A stretch of 64,000 bases of DNA from Palsa-1248 sp963737835 (GTDB lineage Bacteria; Gemmatimonadota; Gemmatimonadetes; Gemmatimonadales; Gemmatimonadaceae): assembly GCA_963737835.1 (NCBI GenBank), contig CAVTUH010000001.1:682001-746000 (forward strand), given 5' to 3'. The position numbers were made by a program, and so were the translations under genes. The notes under the pieces are model-generated. The model was not told where the DNA came from, made no database searches, and was given only the letters and a program-made list of their open reading frames with translations. Each line of letters begins with the position of its first letter. The first letter of the stretch is position 1. Shown here piece after piece: positions 37,044 through 44,607 of the stretch.

Positions 37044-37864
37044 GCCCCGGAGGCTCCAAGCGGGTACCACGTCGCGAGCTCCCGGAGCTGTTGCGCAAAG
37101 GGTGCCCGTCTATCCGTCGGAACCAGCGTCCGGTCAACTGGAGCGGGCGCCTCGACGGGCGTCACGCGTCGATCGCGGGCGAACGCATCGCGGAATGCAC
37201 ACAACAACTCGTATTTCGTCATGCATTCCGACCCCGGTTGCGCGATCTTCGGATTACGTCCGCCCCGAACGTGATCTTCTGCGTACGCCAGAGCGATTCT
37301 CGCCCACTCCAACGTCGTAATGCCATTCCATCGATGATTGACGAAGCCCGGAACGCCATCTTCCGCAGGCTGACGCAGGAACCACGCGAGCAGCCCACGG
37401 CCGTCACCTCGGTCCGGGCCAACGACCGACACGCGCAGCACAGTGACGTGCGGCACTCGAGCAACGCCCTCGCCAAGGAGCTTCGAGAAACCGTAGGCGT
37501 CGGTGGCATCGCCCTGATCATCCAAGCGGTAGCCCCCTCTGGTTCCAGCAAACACACAATCAGTGCTGGCGTGTACCATGTACTGCAGTGGGAGCATGCG
37601 CATCGCGAGCTGTATCGGAAAGACGGCGTTCGCTAGGTATAGTGCCGCACGATCGTCGCTGCGTTGCTTCGTGAGACCGAGACAGTTGATCACAACCGAC
37701 GCTTCAGAGTCGCGGACCTGCTCGATCAAAGGGTCCCGGGGATTCGCACAGTAGCGCGCCGGGCTCGTCAGGACTTCCCAGCCTGCGTCCAACGCACAGC
37801 GAGCCATGACGTGCCCGAGCATGCCGCGGTGCCCGAGAACGAACATCCGACGATCCTTGACCAT
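37040..37864 (-). CDS. fnlB: SDR sugar-nucleotide reductase, FnlB/CapF-like (RmlD superfamily)
   Basis: In the UDP-L-FucNAc pathway this step reduces the 4-keto intermediate made by FnlA. The 274-residue protein opens FVLGHRGMLGHVMARCAL (Rossmann GxxGxxG) and has VVINCLGLTKQR, VHASTDCVFAGTRGGYR, the active-site DAYGFSKLLGEG (YxxxK) and LRVSVVGPD. It lacks the C-terminal cupin domain of classical FnlB/CapF (about 370 residues). It is therefore a short form, and an RmlD-like reductase for another sugar is not excluded. It follows fnlA by 2 nt, which supports the assignment. Confidence 0.78.
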   Translation of the reverse strand: MVKDRRMFVLGHRGMLGHVMARCALDAGWEVLTSPARYCANPRDPLIEQVRDSEASVVINCLGLTKQRSDDRAALYLANAVFPIQLAMRMLPLQYMVHASTDCVFAGTRGGYRLDDQGDATDAYGFSKLLGEGVARVPHVTVLRVSVVGPDRGDGRGLLAWFLRQPAEDGVPGFVNHRWNGITTLEWARIALAYAEDHVRGGRNPKIAQPGSECMTKYELLCAFRDAFARDRRVTPVEAPAPVDRTLVPTDRRAPFAQQLRELATWYPLGASGA

Positions 37865-37866
37865 CG

Positions 37867-38868
37867 TCAGATGTAGTACTCGACGGTCCCGACTCGGTCG
37901 AGCAACCCACCAATCTCCTCGGGGTCACTCACGCGTCGCGTGTTCGCCGATGTGTATTCCGCCCCGATCGGATAACGGCTGTCAATGGCCGGCACGCGAT
38001 ATTCCGGAAAGATCGCGAAGTACTCCTCAGTCTCTAGCGCCCGCTGAATCTCGTACTCGTTGACGAGCACCTCGTCGACCTTCTCGCCCGGTCTGATCCC
38101 GATCGTTCGCACGGGAATCTCAGCGCCGTTGCCGTACTTTGCGATCAACGCGCGCGCCAGGTCGGCCACGGTCGCGGCCGGCGCCTTCCGGACAAAGATC
38201 TCTCCGCCCGTCGCGTGCGTCATCGCATGAACAACGAGATCCACGGATTCGTCCAGAGTCATGAGAAACCGCGTCATATGTCCGACGGTAAGGGTCACCG
38301 GGCCACCCGCCTCGATCTGCTTTCGAAAGAGTGGGATCACCGACCCTCGGCTCCCCATGACATTGCCGTAACGGACGCAACAAAAGCGGGTAGCGAGTGG
38401 TACCTGATTTCTCGAGCACACGATCTTCTCCATCATGGCCTTCGACATGCCCATGGCGTTGACGGGCTTGACCGCCTTGTCCGTGCTGAGCGCGACGACG
38501 GTCTTGACGCCGGCCTGCAGAGCCGCCTCGCACACGTTGTGTGACCCAACGGTGTTCGTTTGGAACGCCTCATATGGATACGCCTCGCAGGACGGGACCT
38601 GCTTGAGCGCTGCAGCATGAAACACAAGGTCAACGCCACGCATCGCCTCGCGCAGTCGCGCGGGATCGCGAACGTCACCGATCATGTAATCAAAGTCCGG
38701 GAAGCGCTGGTTCATCTCCCACTGCTTCTTCTCATCACGGCTGTACACGACAATGCGCCGAGGGTTGAACGATGAGAGGTGCGTGGCCACGCGGTTTCCG
38801 AACGAGCCGGTTCCACCCGTAATCAAGATCGTCTGATCCGTGATATTCACAGCACCGTTCCCCGTCAT
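37867..38868 (-). CDS. fnlA: UDP-GlcNAc 4,6-dehydratase/5-epimerase (FnlA/WbjB/CapE type)
   Basis: This enzyme starts UDP-L-FucNAc synthesis from UDP-GlcNAc. The 333-residue product has ILITGGTGSFGNRVATHL (NAD-binding), VVYSRDEKKQWEMNQRFPD, FHAAALKQVPSCEAYPYEAF, ALSTDKAVKPVNAMGMSKAM with the catalytic MxxxK in place of YxxxK, CVRYGNVMGSRGSVIPLF and IFVRKAPAATVADLA. These are diagnostic for the CapD/FlaA1 short subgroup, including the methionine at the Tyr position. It overlaps the GT2 gene upstream (ATGA). Confidence 0.93.
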   Translation of the reverse strand: MTGNGAVNITDQTILITGGTGSFGNRVATHLSSFNPRRIVVYSRDEKKQWEMNQRFPDFDYMIGDVRDPARLREAMRGVDLVFHAAALKQVPSCEAYPYEAFQTNTVGSHNVCEAALQAGVKTVVALSTDKAVKPVNAMGMSKAMMEKIVCSRNQVPLATRFCCVRYGNVMGSRGSVIPLFRKQIEAGGPVTLTVGHMTRFLMTLDESVDLVVHAMTHATGGEIFVRKAPAATVADLARALIAKYGNGAEIPVRTIGIRPGEKVDEVLVNEYEIQRALETEEYFAIFPEYRVPAIDSRYPIGAEYTSANTRRVSDPEEIGGLLDRVGTVEYYI

Positions 38869-39866
38869 ACGACCGCCGAGAGAACCACCGCCTCGGTCAC
38901 CAACCCAGCGCGCCCTGTCGCTACGGGATCAGCCGCCACCGCGGCATCGATCTCGCCCGGAGATAACCGGGGGCGCGGTCGGCCGAGCCGACGCAGCAGT
39001 GCCGATGGAGTTCGCGGGAGAGCCGCGAGCAGACCCCTCGCGCCGTCCCGATCTCCCCGAACCCAGGCCTTCACGATTCGCAGCGGCATGAGACCCAAAA
39101 CAGTCATGGCTGTGCCCCAGCCTCCTACGTTCTTCACGACACACAACGCGTGATTGCGTGCCAGCAGCCGACGAGTCCGACCCGCCCGTTCGGGAGTCGT
39201 CAGTGTCGCACCTTCACGGTGATAGATCACGCTGCGCGGCTCGTAAATCGTCCGCCAGCCGCGCATCCACGCGCGGTACGACAAATCCACGTCCTCGAAA
39301 TACGCGGGGTGGTAGAGGCGATCGAAGCCGCCGAGGGAGACGAAGCTAGACCGTCTGAACGCGGCACAGCCACCGCCAGCGTCCAGCGTATACCTCGGCC
39401 CGCAACTCGTGCGGACCCACCATTGGTAAAACCACGCTCTACGGTGTATGATCCGACGTTGGCCCGTCGTCATGCGCGTCCCGTCCCAGTCGTAGACGTT
39501 GGCCGTGGCGGCGAACACCGTCGGGTCCACGAAGTGACGGACCAATGGTTCGATGAACCCCGCGTCGACCCGCATGTCGTTGTTCAGAATGATGACGACC
39601 GGCTCAGGCTGAACCGCCACGACCGGATTGAGGGAAAAGAGAAAATCGTTGTGCCCGGCGACGACTACCTCGACTGCCGGAAACTCGCGGCGAACGGTCT
39701 CCACGTCCGGTTCCGAGCTTCTGTTGTCGACGACCATAATGCGCGCAGGCGCAGGGTATCGCGCAACCGCGGCCTGGAGAGTCGGGAGCAGCCGCCGCAG
39801 ATGGGAAAGCCCGTTCCAATTGAGTACGAGCACTACACACGGCTGGAGCGGGTCGTCGCCCGTCAC
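38865..39866 (-). CDS. GT2-family glycosyltransferase
   Basis: This 333-residue GT-A transferase resembles rhamnosyltransferases. It has VVLVLNWNGLSHLRRLLPTL at the N-terminus, IMVVDNRSSEP, the metal-binding IILNNDMRVDAGF (DxD-like NDM), GGGCAAFRRSSFVSLGGFD, the acceptor-side PAYFEDVDLSYRAWMRGW (ED motif) and a YHREGAT segment. It is the only clear inverting GT-A enzyme in the locus; the others are GT-B. It sits between fnlC and fnlA, each with 4-nt overlaps, so it may use a sugar from that pathway. Confidence 0.88.
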   Translation of the reverse strand: MTGDDPLQPCVVLVLNWNGLSHLRRLLPTLQAAVARYPAPARIMVVDNRSSEPDVETVRREFPAVEVVVAGHNDFLFSLNPVVAVQPEPVVIILNNDMRVDAGFIEPLVRHFVDPTVFAATANVYDWDGTRMTTGQRRIIHRRAWFYQWWVRTSCGPRYTLDAGGGCAAFRRSSFVSLGGFDRLYHPAYFEDVDLSYRAWMRGWRTIYEPRSVIYHREGATLTTPERAGRTRRLLARNHALCVVKNVGGWGTAMTVLGLMPLRIVKAWVRGDRDGARGLLAALPRTPSALLRRLGRPRPRLSPGEIDAAVAADPVATGRAGLVTEAVVLSAVV

Positions 39867-41086
39867 CGCGCCGTCCCCCCAACACGGATCGCAACGCCAT
39901 CTTTAGCATCCGGCGTCTCCGCGGTTGCGGTACTGACCGGGACGGGCACAGCCGGCCGGAGGAGAGCGTTGTACCCGAGAATAATGTTCACTACAGTCGC
40001 CGCCACTGATGGCGCTCGATACTCGTTCGGGACCGTCCACCAAGCCCGCGACGCGCATCGGCTGGTCAGCAGCATGACGAGCAGATTCGGGTCGACTCCT
40101 GCCAAAATGTTGCTACCGCACTCGACTGTTTCAGGACGCTCCGTTGTGTCGCGGATGGTGATCGCCGGGACGCCCATGATGCAGCACTCCTCTTGGACTG
40201 TCCCGCTGTCGGTGACAACGGCGTACGCATCGCGCTCGAGCGCCACGAAGTCGAAGAATCCCAGCGGGTCGATTAGTGACACGCCGTCCCGCTCCACCGC
40301 CGCTCCATGCGCCAACGGTCGCACCCCATTCGCGTACACCGTGCCATATCGCTGTTGAAGTCGGGCTTTCGTCCGTGGGTGCAGGCTACAGACGACCGGC
40401 ATCCCTAACGCAGCTGCGCTGCGCGACAGCCCCTCGATGATACGGTCTAGCCGCTCAGGCACGTCGACATTTTCGGCTCGATGGAACGTCGCCAGAACGT
40501 ACCGCCCGTGGTCCAGGCCGAGTTGTCCATGCACCGGGCTCGCGGTCGTTGCATCACGATAGCCGGCGAGTACCTCGTTGATCGGGTTGCCCGTGACTAG
40601 AATCCGTGTGCCGTGGATGCCCTCATCGAGTAAGTTGACGCGACTGCGCTCGGTATAGGGCATCAGCACGTCACTGCAGTGGTCGATCACCCGGCGATTG
40701 ACCTCCTCAGGGACGCGATCGTCGTAGCACCGGTTCCCCGCCTCCATATGATACACGGGGATCCCCATCCGTTTCGCGATGAAGGCGGACAACGCACTAT
40801 TCGTGTCGCCCAATACCAATAGTCGCTCCGGCCGCAGTCGTTCGAGGAGTGACTCCGACTCCGCGAATATGTGGCCGACCTGCGTGGCGAGCGTATCCAC
40901 ACGAGTTCTGAAGTGGTAGTCGGGCTGGCGAAGGCCCAACTCTGAGAAAAAAATGTCGCTAAGGCGTGCGTCGAAGTTCTGACCGGTATGCGCGACGTAA
41001 TGCTCACACGTCGTGTCTAGTGCCGGGATGACGCGGGACAACCGAATGATCTCAGGTCGGGTGCCGAGAATCGTCAAGACCTTCAT
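39863..41086 (-). CDS. fnlC: UDP-sugar C2-epimerase, FnlC/CapG/WbjD type (WecB superfamily)
   Basis: The last step to UDP-L-FucNAc is C2 epimerisation. The 407-residue protein reads VLTILGTRPEIIRLSRVIPA, YVAHTGQNFDARLSDIFF, LVLGDTNSALSAFIAKRMGI, YHMEAGNRCYDDRVPEEVNR, ILVTGNPINEVL, and the C-terminal AVVTDSGTVQEECCIMGVP with IRDTTERPETVECGSN. The GTRPEIIRLS start and HTGQNFD wording are typical of FnlC-like members and distinguish it from the two WecB-like copies at 17-19 kb (GARPNFPKLA). It is intact. Confidence 0.88.
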   Translation of the reverse strand: MKVLTILGTRPEIIRLSRVIPALDTTCEHYVAHTGQNFDARLSDIFFSELGLRQPDYHFRTRVDTLATQVGHIFAESESLLERLRPERLLVLGDTNSALSAFIAKRMGIPVYHMEAGNRCYDDRVPEEVNRRVIDHCSDVLMPYTERSRVNLLDEGIHGTRILVTGNPINEVLAGYRDATTASPVHGQLGLDHGRYVLATFHRAENVDVPERLDRIIEGLSRSAAALGMPVVCSLHPRTKARLQQRYGTVYANGVRPLAHGAAVERDGVSLIDPLGFFDFVALERDAYAVVTDSGTVQEECCIMGVPAITIRDTTERPETVECGSNILAGVDPNLLVMLLTSRCASRAWWTVPNEYRAPSVAATVVNIILGYNALLRPAVPVPVSTATAETPDAKDGVAIRVGGTAR

Positions 41087-42366
41087 TGAACGCGATTCCT
41101 ATCGCTCAGCCACACGGCCATTCGCTCCTGCAGAATCTCAAGTGAGAATTCGCGCGTCAGCGCGGCCTCGGCCGCGCGGCGTGCGAGCAATAAACGGTCG
41201 GGCGATGTCAGGAATCGCGCGACCTCGGTGGAGATCGTACCGGCGTCCTTCGTCGTACATACCACGCCCGCCGGATACCTCGTGAGGAATTTCGCTGGGC
41301 TCCCGTTTGCCGGTCCATGGTAAAAGACTGGTACGCCGCAACTGAGATACGAAATGAGCTTCGACGGAAAGGAGGTCGCCACGATGTCCGCCTGCCGCTC
41401 GTCGAACCAGTACGGGCAATATCCGAGATCGGCAGTGCGCAGATACTGTAGCGACTCCGCAAACGGGACCCAGCCTGTGACCCGAACCTGCGCCGGGAGG
41501 GGCCCGACCTCGTTGCCGGCCGGACCGATAACGAGCAGTTCGAGCGCTCGGCCTTCGACCGCCCAGCCGAGACTATCCAGCGCGCGAACAAAGGATCGAA
41601 ACTCATCCACGGCGTAGATGTTGCCACACACGGCGATCACCATCGGTCGGCGCGGGTCGGGCGGCCGCGAATGGTTTATGGCCCGCGCAGGTTGCCGCAG
41701 CACAATGGCATCGAGGCCCCATCGCTCCCGGTACATCGATTCCATGCCTTCACTCGCCACACCACGGCGGACGGCGCCTCGGCGCAGCGCCTGTAGCGCT
41801 CCAACAGCACGCCGCCGAATTGGCCCTGCTAGGTCGAGCCGGTCAACCGCAACTTCCATGAGATCCCACTCCATCGTCACGTAGGGGATGTCGAGCTGGC
41901 GCGCCAATTCGGCCGCGACAATCGGCATCTCGATCGAGTTCAGAAAGACCGCAAGGCGGCACGGGCGCAGTGCGGCCAACTGCCGAGCGATCCGTCGGGT
42001 GCTGGCAACCAGGGATCGCGGCGAAACCACTCCCCAATAGATCTGCCGCTCGAGCCACGGCGAGATATCACGCAGCACACCGAATCCGCGAACCCCGCCG
42101 CGGGCCACCGCTTGCACCACTGGGCGCGGAAAACCCCGAGGGACCTCCACGGCGTGTCCCTCAAGCGAGATCGCAGCATGCACGCACGGCCTGCCACAAT
42201 GCTCCGCAATAGCATCAAGAAAGACGGAGCCGCCATTCTCCTGCCAGGGCGAGCCCGCGTGGAGAAGGACGATCGGGGCGAGCGTCGCTGGCTGACCTGG
42301 CTCCGATGTGGAGTTACCCATGTCATTGACGCCCGTGGCCGCGGCTGCAATTCGCCCAGCACTCAT
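41083..42366 (-). CDS. GT-B glycosyltransferase (GT4-like)
   Basis: The 427-residue product is coupled to its neighbours on both sides by 4-nt overlaps (fnlC downstream, wzt upstream). The N-terminal domain has IVLLHAGSPWQENGGSVFLD and VTMEWDLMEVAVDR. The C-terminal domain has MVIAVCGNIYAVDEFRSFVR, LELLVIGPAGNEVG, VRVTGWVPFAESLQYLRTAD, FPSKLISYLSCGVPVFYHGP and a short C-terminal helix. This fits GT4-like enzymes with weak signatures. An internal ATG near residue 16 is an alternative start. Confidence 0.78.
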   Translation of the reverse strand: MSAGRIAAAATGVNDMGNSTSEPGQPATLAPIVLLHAGSPWQENGGSVFLDAIAEHCGRPCVHAAISLEGHAVEVPRGFPRPVVQAVARGGVRGFGVLRDISPWLERQIYWGVVSPRSLVASTRRIARQLAALRPCRLAVFLNSIEMPIVAAELARQLDIPYVTMEWDLMEVAVDRLDLAGPIRRRAVGALQALRRGAVRRGVASEGMESMYRERWGLDAIVLRQPARAINHSRPPDPRRPMVIAVCGNIYAVDEFRSFVRALDSLGWAVEGRALELLVIGPAGNEVGPLPAQVRVTGWVPFAESLQYLRTADLGYCPYWFDERQADIVATSFPSKLISYLSCGVPVFYHGPANGSPAKFLTRYPAGVVCTTKDAGTISTEVARFLTSPDRLLLARRAAEAALTREFSLEILQERMAVWLSDRNRVQ

Positions 42367-43664
42367 GAGGGCAAACCGGGCAGGCGCTCCGTCCGCCAGA
42401 CCAGAGCTGGCCGTACGGCTCCCAGGTACGCTCCGTAATAGTCGCCGCGTAACCGACCGCTATCCTGGATTTCAAGGCGCAATACGTCGCGCAGCAGGCG
42501 CTGATCCGTGAAGTCTTTCCCAAACAGGTTCACATCGACCGTAAACCATCCCGCATTCAGCAGGTCACTTGGCACCGCGCAGGATGCCCGATAGGAGCCG
42601 GCAGGCATCGGCCGCCCGTACCACGCACTCTCTCGGTTGCTCAGCGAAGAGAACACGCAATTATGTTCGGCGTCGTAGAGCACCACCGTCAGGCCAACGA
42701 AGGCCTGGTCATGCTTCACTCGGAATTCGATATCGATCGTGAACTCGGACGAGCTCGTGAGTTCCGCGACGAGGGTTCCCTGGGATCCCTTTATCGAGAT
42801 GCTGGTGACGGCCGCCGATTCATTTTGCGGCGGCTGTTCGGTGGTCGGGATCCAGGCCCACCGGGCGTCGCTGACATCCGCCACGTAGGCACTCACCACC
42901 TGAGTCGCCGTGTCATCGGCGGCAACGGTCCCGTCCCGCAGGAGAAGGGCGCGAGTGCAAAGGGTGCGCACCGCAGTCAGGTTATGACTGACAAACAGCA
43001 CAGTCCGCCCTTCCTCGCTGACGCTTCGCATCTTCCCAAGGCATTTCTTTTGGAACTGTGCGTCTCCGACGGCTAATACCTCGTCAATGATGAGAATCTC
43101 CGGCTCCAGGTGGGCGGCGACCGCGAACGCGAGGCGCAGATACATGCCGCTCGAGTATCGCTTGACGGGCGTATCGATGTATCGCCCAACGCCTGCGAAC
43201 TCGATGATCTCGTCGAACCGCCTGTCGACGTACCGTCGGTCCATCCCGAGAATCGCACCGTTCAGATAGACATTCTCTCGCCCAGTCAGGTCAGGGTGGA
43301 AGCCCGTGCCGACTTCTAGCAGTGACCCCACTCGACCACGCAGAATGGCGCGTCCTGTCGTCGGCTCGGTGATACGCGAGAGCAGCTTCAACAGCGTGCT
43401 TTTGCCTGCTCCGTTCCGCCCGACCACGCCGAGTACTTCTCCATGGCTTACCGTGAAGGACACGTCACGGACCGCCCAAGTGACGTCGGATCCGTCGTCC
43501 GTTGTGAAGTCGGTGAGCCGACGAAGGCGGCGAAAATTGCGGACGGGTGCCACTAACGCATGTCCGACAAGATCGCGCAAGGAATCGTGGCGAGCAGCGG
43601 CCGAGCCAATGCGATACCGTTTCCCGAGGCCCCGCGCCTCGATCGCGTGCGCGCTCACGGGCAA
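42363..43664 (-). CDS. wzt: Wzt, ATPase of a polysaccharide ABC exporter with C-terminal carbohydrate-binding domain
   Basis: The 433-residue protein has an ABC domain of the polysaccharide-export type: VVGRNGAGKSTLLKLLSRI (Walker A), GSLLEVGTGFHPDLTGRENV, signature KRYSSGMYLRLAFA and Walker B ILIIDEVLAVGDAQFQKKC. Beyond about residue 280 there is a beta-rich segment of about 150 residues, like the Wzt C-terminal domain that reads the chain terminus in O9a-type systems. Export therefore probably depends on a specific terminal residue or cap. It follows wzm by 46 nt. Confidence 0.92.
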   Translation of the reverse strand: MPVSAHAIEARGLGKRYRIGSAAARHDSLRDLVGHALVAPVRNFRRLRRLTDFTTDDGSDVTWAVRDVSFTVSHGEVLGVVGRNGAGKSTLLKLLSRITEPTTGRAILRGRVGSLLEVGTGFHPDLTGRENVYLNGAILGMDRRYVDRRFDEIIEFAGVGRYIDTPVKRYSSGMYLRLAFAVAAHLEPEILIIDEVLAVGDAQFQKKCLGKMRSVSEEGRTVLFVSHNLTAVRTLCTRALLLRDGTVAADDTATQVVSAYVADVSDARWAWIPTTEQPPQNESAAVTSISIKGSQGTLVAELTSSSEFTIDIEFRVKHDQAFVGLTVVLYDAEHNCVFSSLSNRESAWYGRPMPAGSYRASCAVPSDLLNAGWFTVDVNLFGKDFTDQRLLRDVLRLEIQDSGRLRGDYYGAYLGAVRPALVWRTERLPGLPS

Positions 43665-43710
43665 GTCCCTCGGTCCATGTACCAGCGTTCAAGAAAGAGC
43701 GTCATCGGCA

Positions 43711-44607
43711 TCAAACGATGTCGGCGAATGCCCGCTCCGTGTGGAGGAAGTAGAGGGTGCCGGAGGCGAAAACCGCTACCGCGACGAGTGCGGACTCTGC
43801 CCACGCACCCCAGAGCACCGGGCGGCCGACGAGCGCAGCGCGAAACGCCTCCAGCGTACCAGCCAGAGGGTTCAGATTATACCACAGTCGGTACTGCGGA
43901 GGGATTCTTGACATTGGATAGACGACAGGCGATGCATACATCCAGATCATGGACATGAGCGGGATGAGATACTTCACATCGCGATACTTGAGACCGAGGG
44001 CGGAGGTCCAGCAACCGATCCCTGCGGCCGTCAGCACAAAGGCGACGATCGATCCCGGCACGACGATCAGGGAGGAGATCGTCGGGGCACGCCCGTACCC
44101 AAGGAGCGCGATACCCAGCAAAACCAATCCAATCGCGAAATCGACTCCCGCTGAACCTACCGAGGACCAGGGAATCACAAGGCGTGGGAAATAAACCTTC
44201 GTGATCAAGTTCGAGTTGTTGAGCAGACTTTGGCCGGACGTGGCGAAGGCAGTCGAGACGTAGGTCCACGGAATGACCGCCGCTAACGCGAATACCGGAT
44301 ACGGCACGCCATCGGTCGGTACATGCACCAGTCGCCCAAACACGAGCGTGAACACCACTGTATTCAGAACCGGCTGCACAACGGCCCAGGCCACGCCCAG
44401 TACGGTTTGCGTGTAGCGAACTTTGAGATCCCGCCATATGAGGAAATAAAGGAGCGCACGATAGGCCCAGAGCTCGCGCAGTCCCAGTCGGGGCAAACGA
44501 CCGGCCGGCTCAATCACGAGCTCTCGATCGATCATCGCGATGATGCCAGCCGTCGCAGCCAGCGTTCGCCGAGGAACTGGCTCGACTTGCAAAGCCGTCG
44601 ACATCAT
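43711..44607 (-). CDS. wzm: Wzm, permease of a polysaccharide ABC exporter
   Basis: The 298-residue product is an ABC-2 permease of the O-antigen/teichoic-acid export class. ELWAYRALLYFLIWRDLKVR precedes the first helix, followed by YTQTVLGVAWAVVQPVLNTV (the diagnostic TxLGxxWxxxxP segment). Five or six helices with NSNLITKVYFPRLVIP between them and YPMSRIPPQYRLWYNLNPLA near the end complete it. It overlaps the wecA-like gene upstream (ATGA) and precedes wzt. Together they move undecaprenyl-linked polysaccharide across the inner membrane. Confidence 0.93.
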   Translation of the reverse strand: MMSTALQVEPVPRRTLAATAGIIAMIDRELVIEPAGRLPRLGLRELWAYRALLYFLIWRDLKVRYTQTVLGVAWAVVQPVLNTVVFTLVFGRLVHVPTDGVPYPVFALAAVIPWTYVSTAFATSGQSLLNNSNLITKVYFPRLVIPWSSVGSAGVDFAIGLVLLGIALLGYGRAPTISSLIVVPGSIVAFVLTAAGIGCWTSALGLKYRDVKYLIPLMSMIWMYASPVVYPMSRIPPQYRLWYNLNPLAGTLEAFRAALVGRPVLWGAWAESALVAVAVFASGTLYFLHTERAFADIV

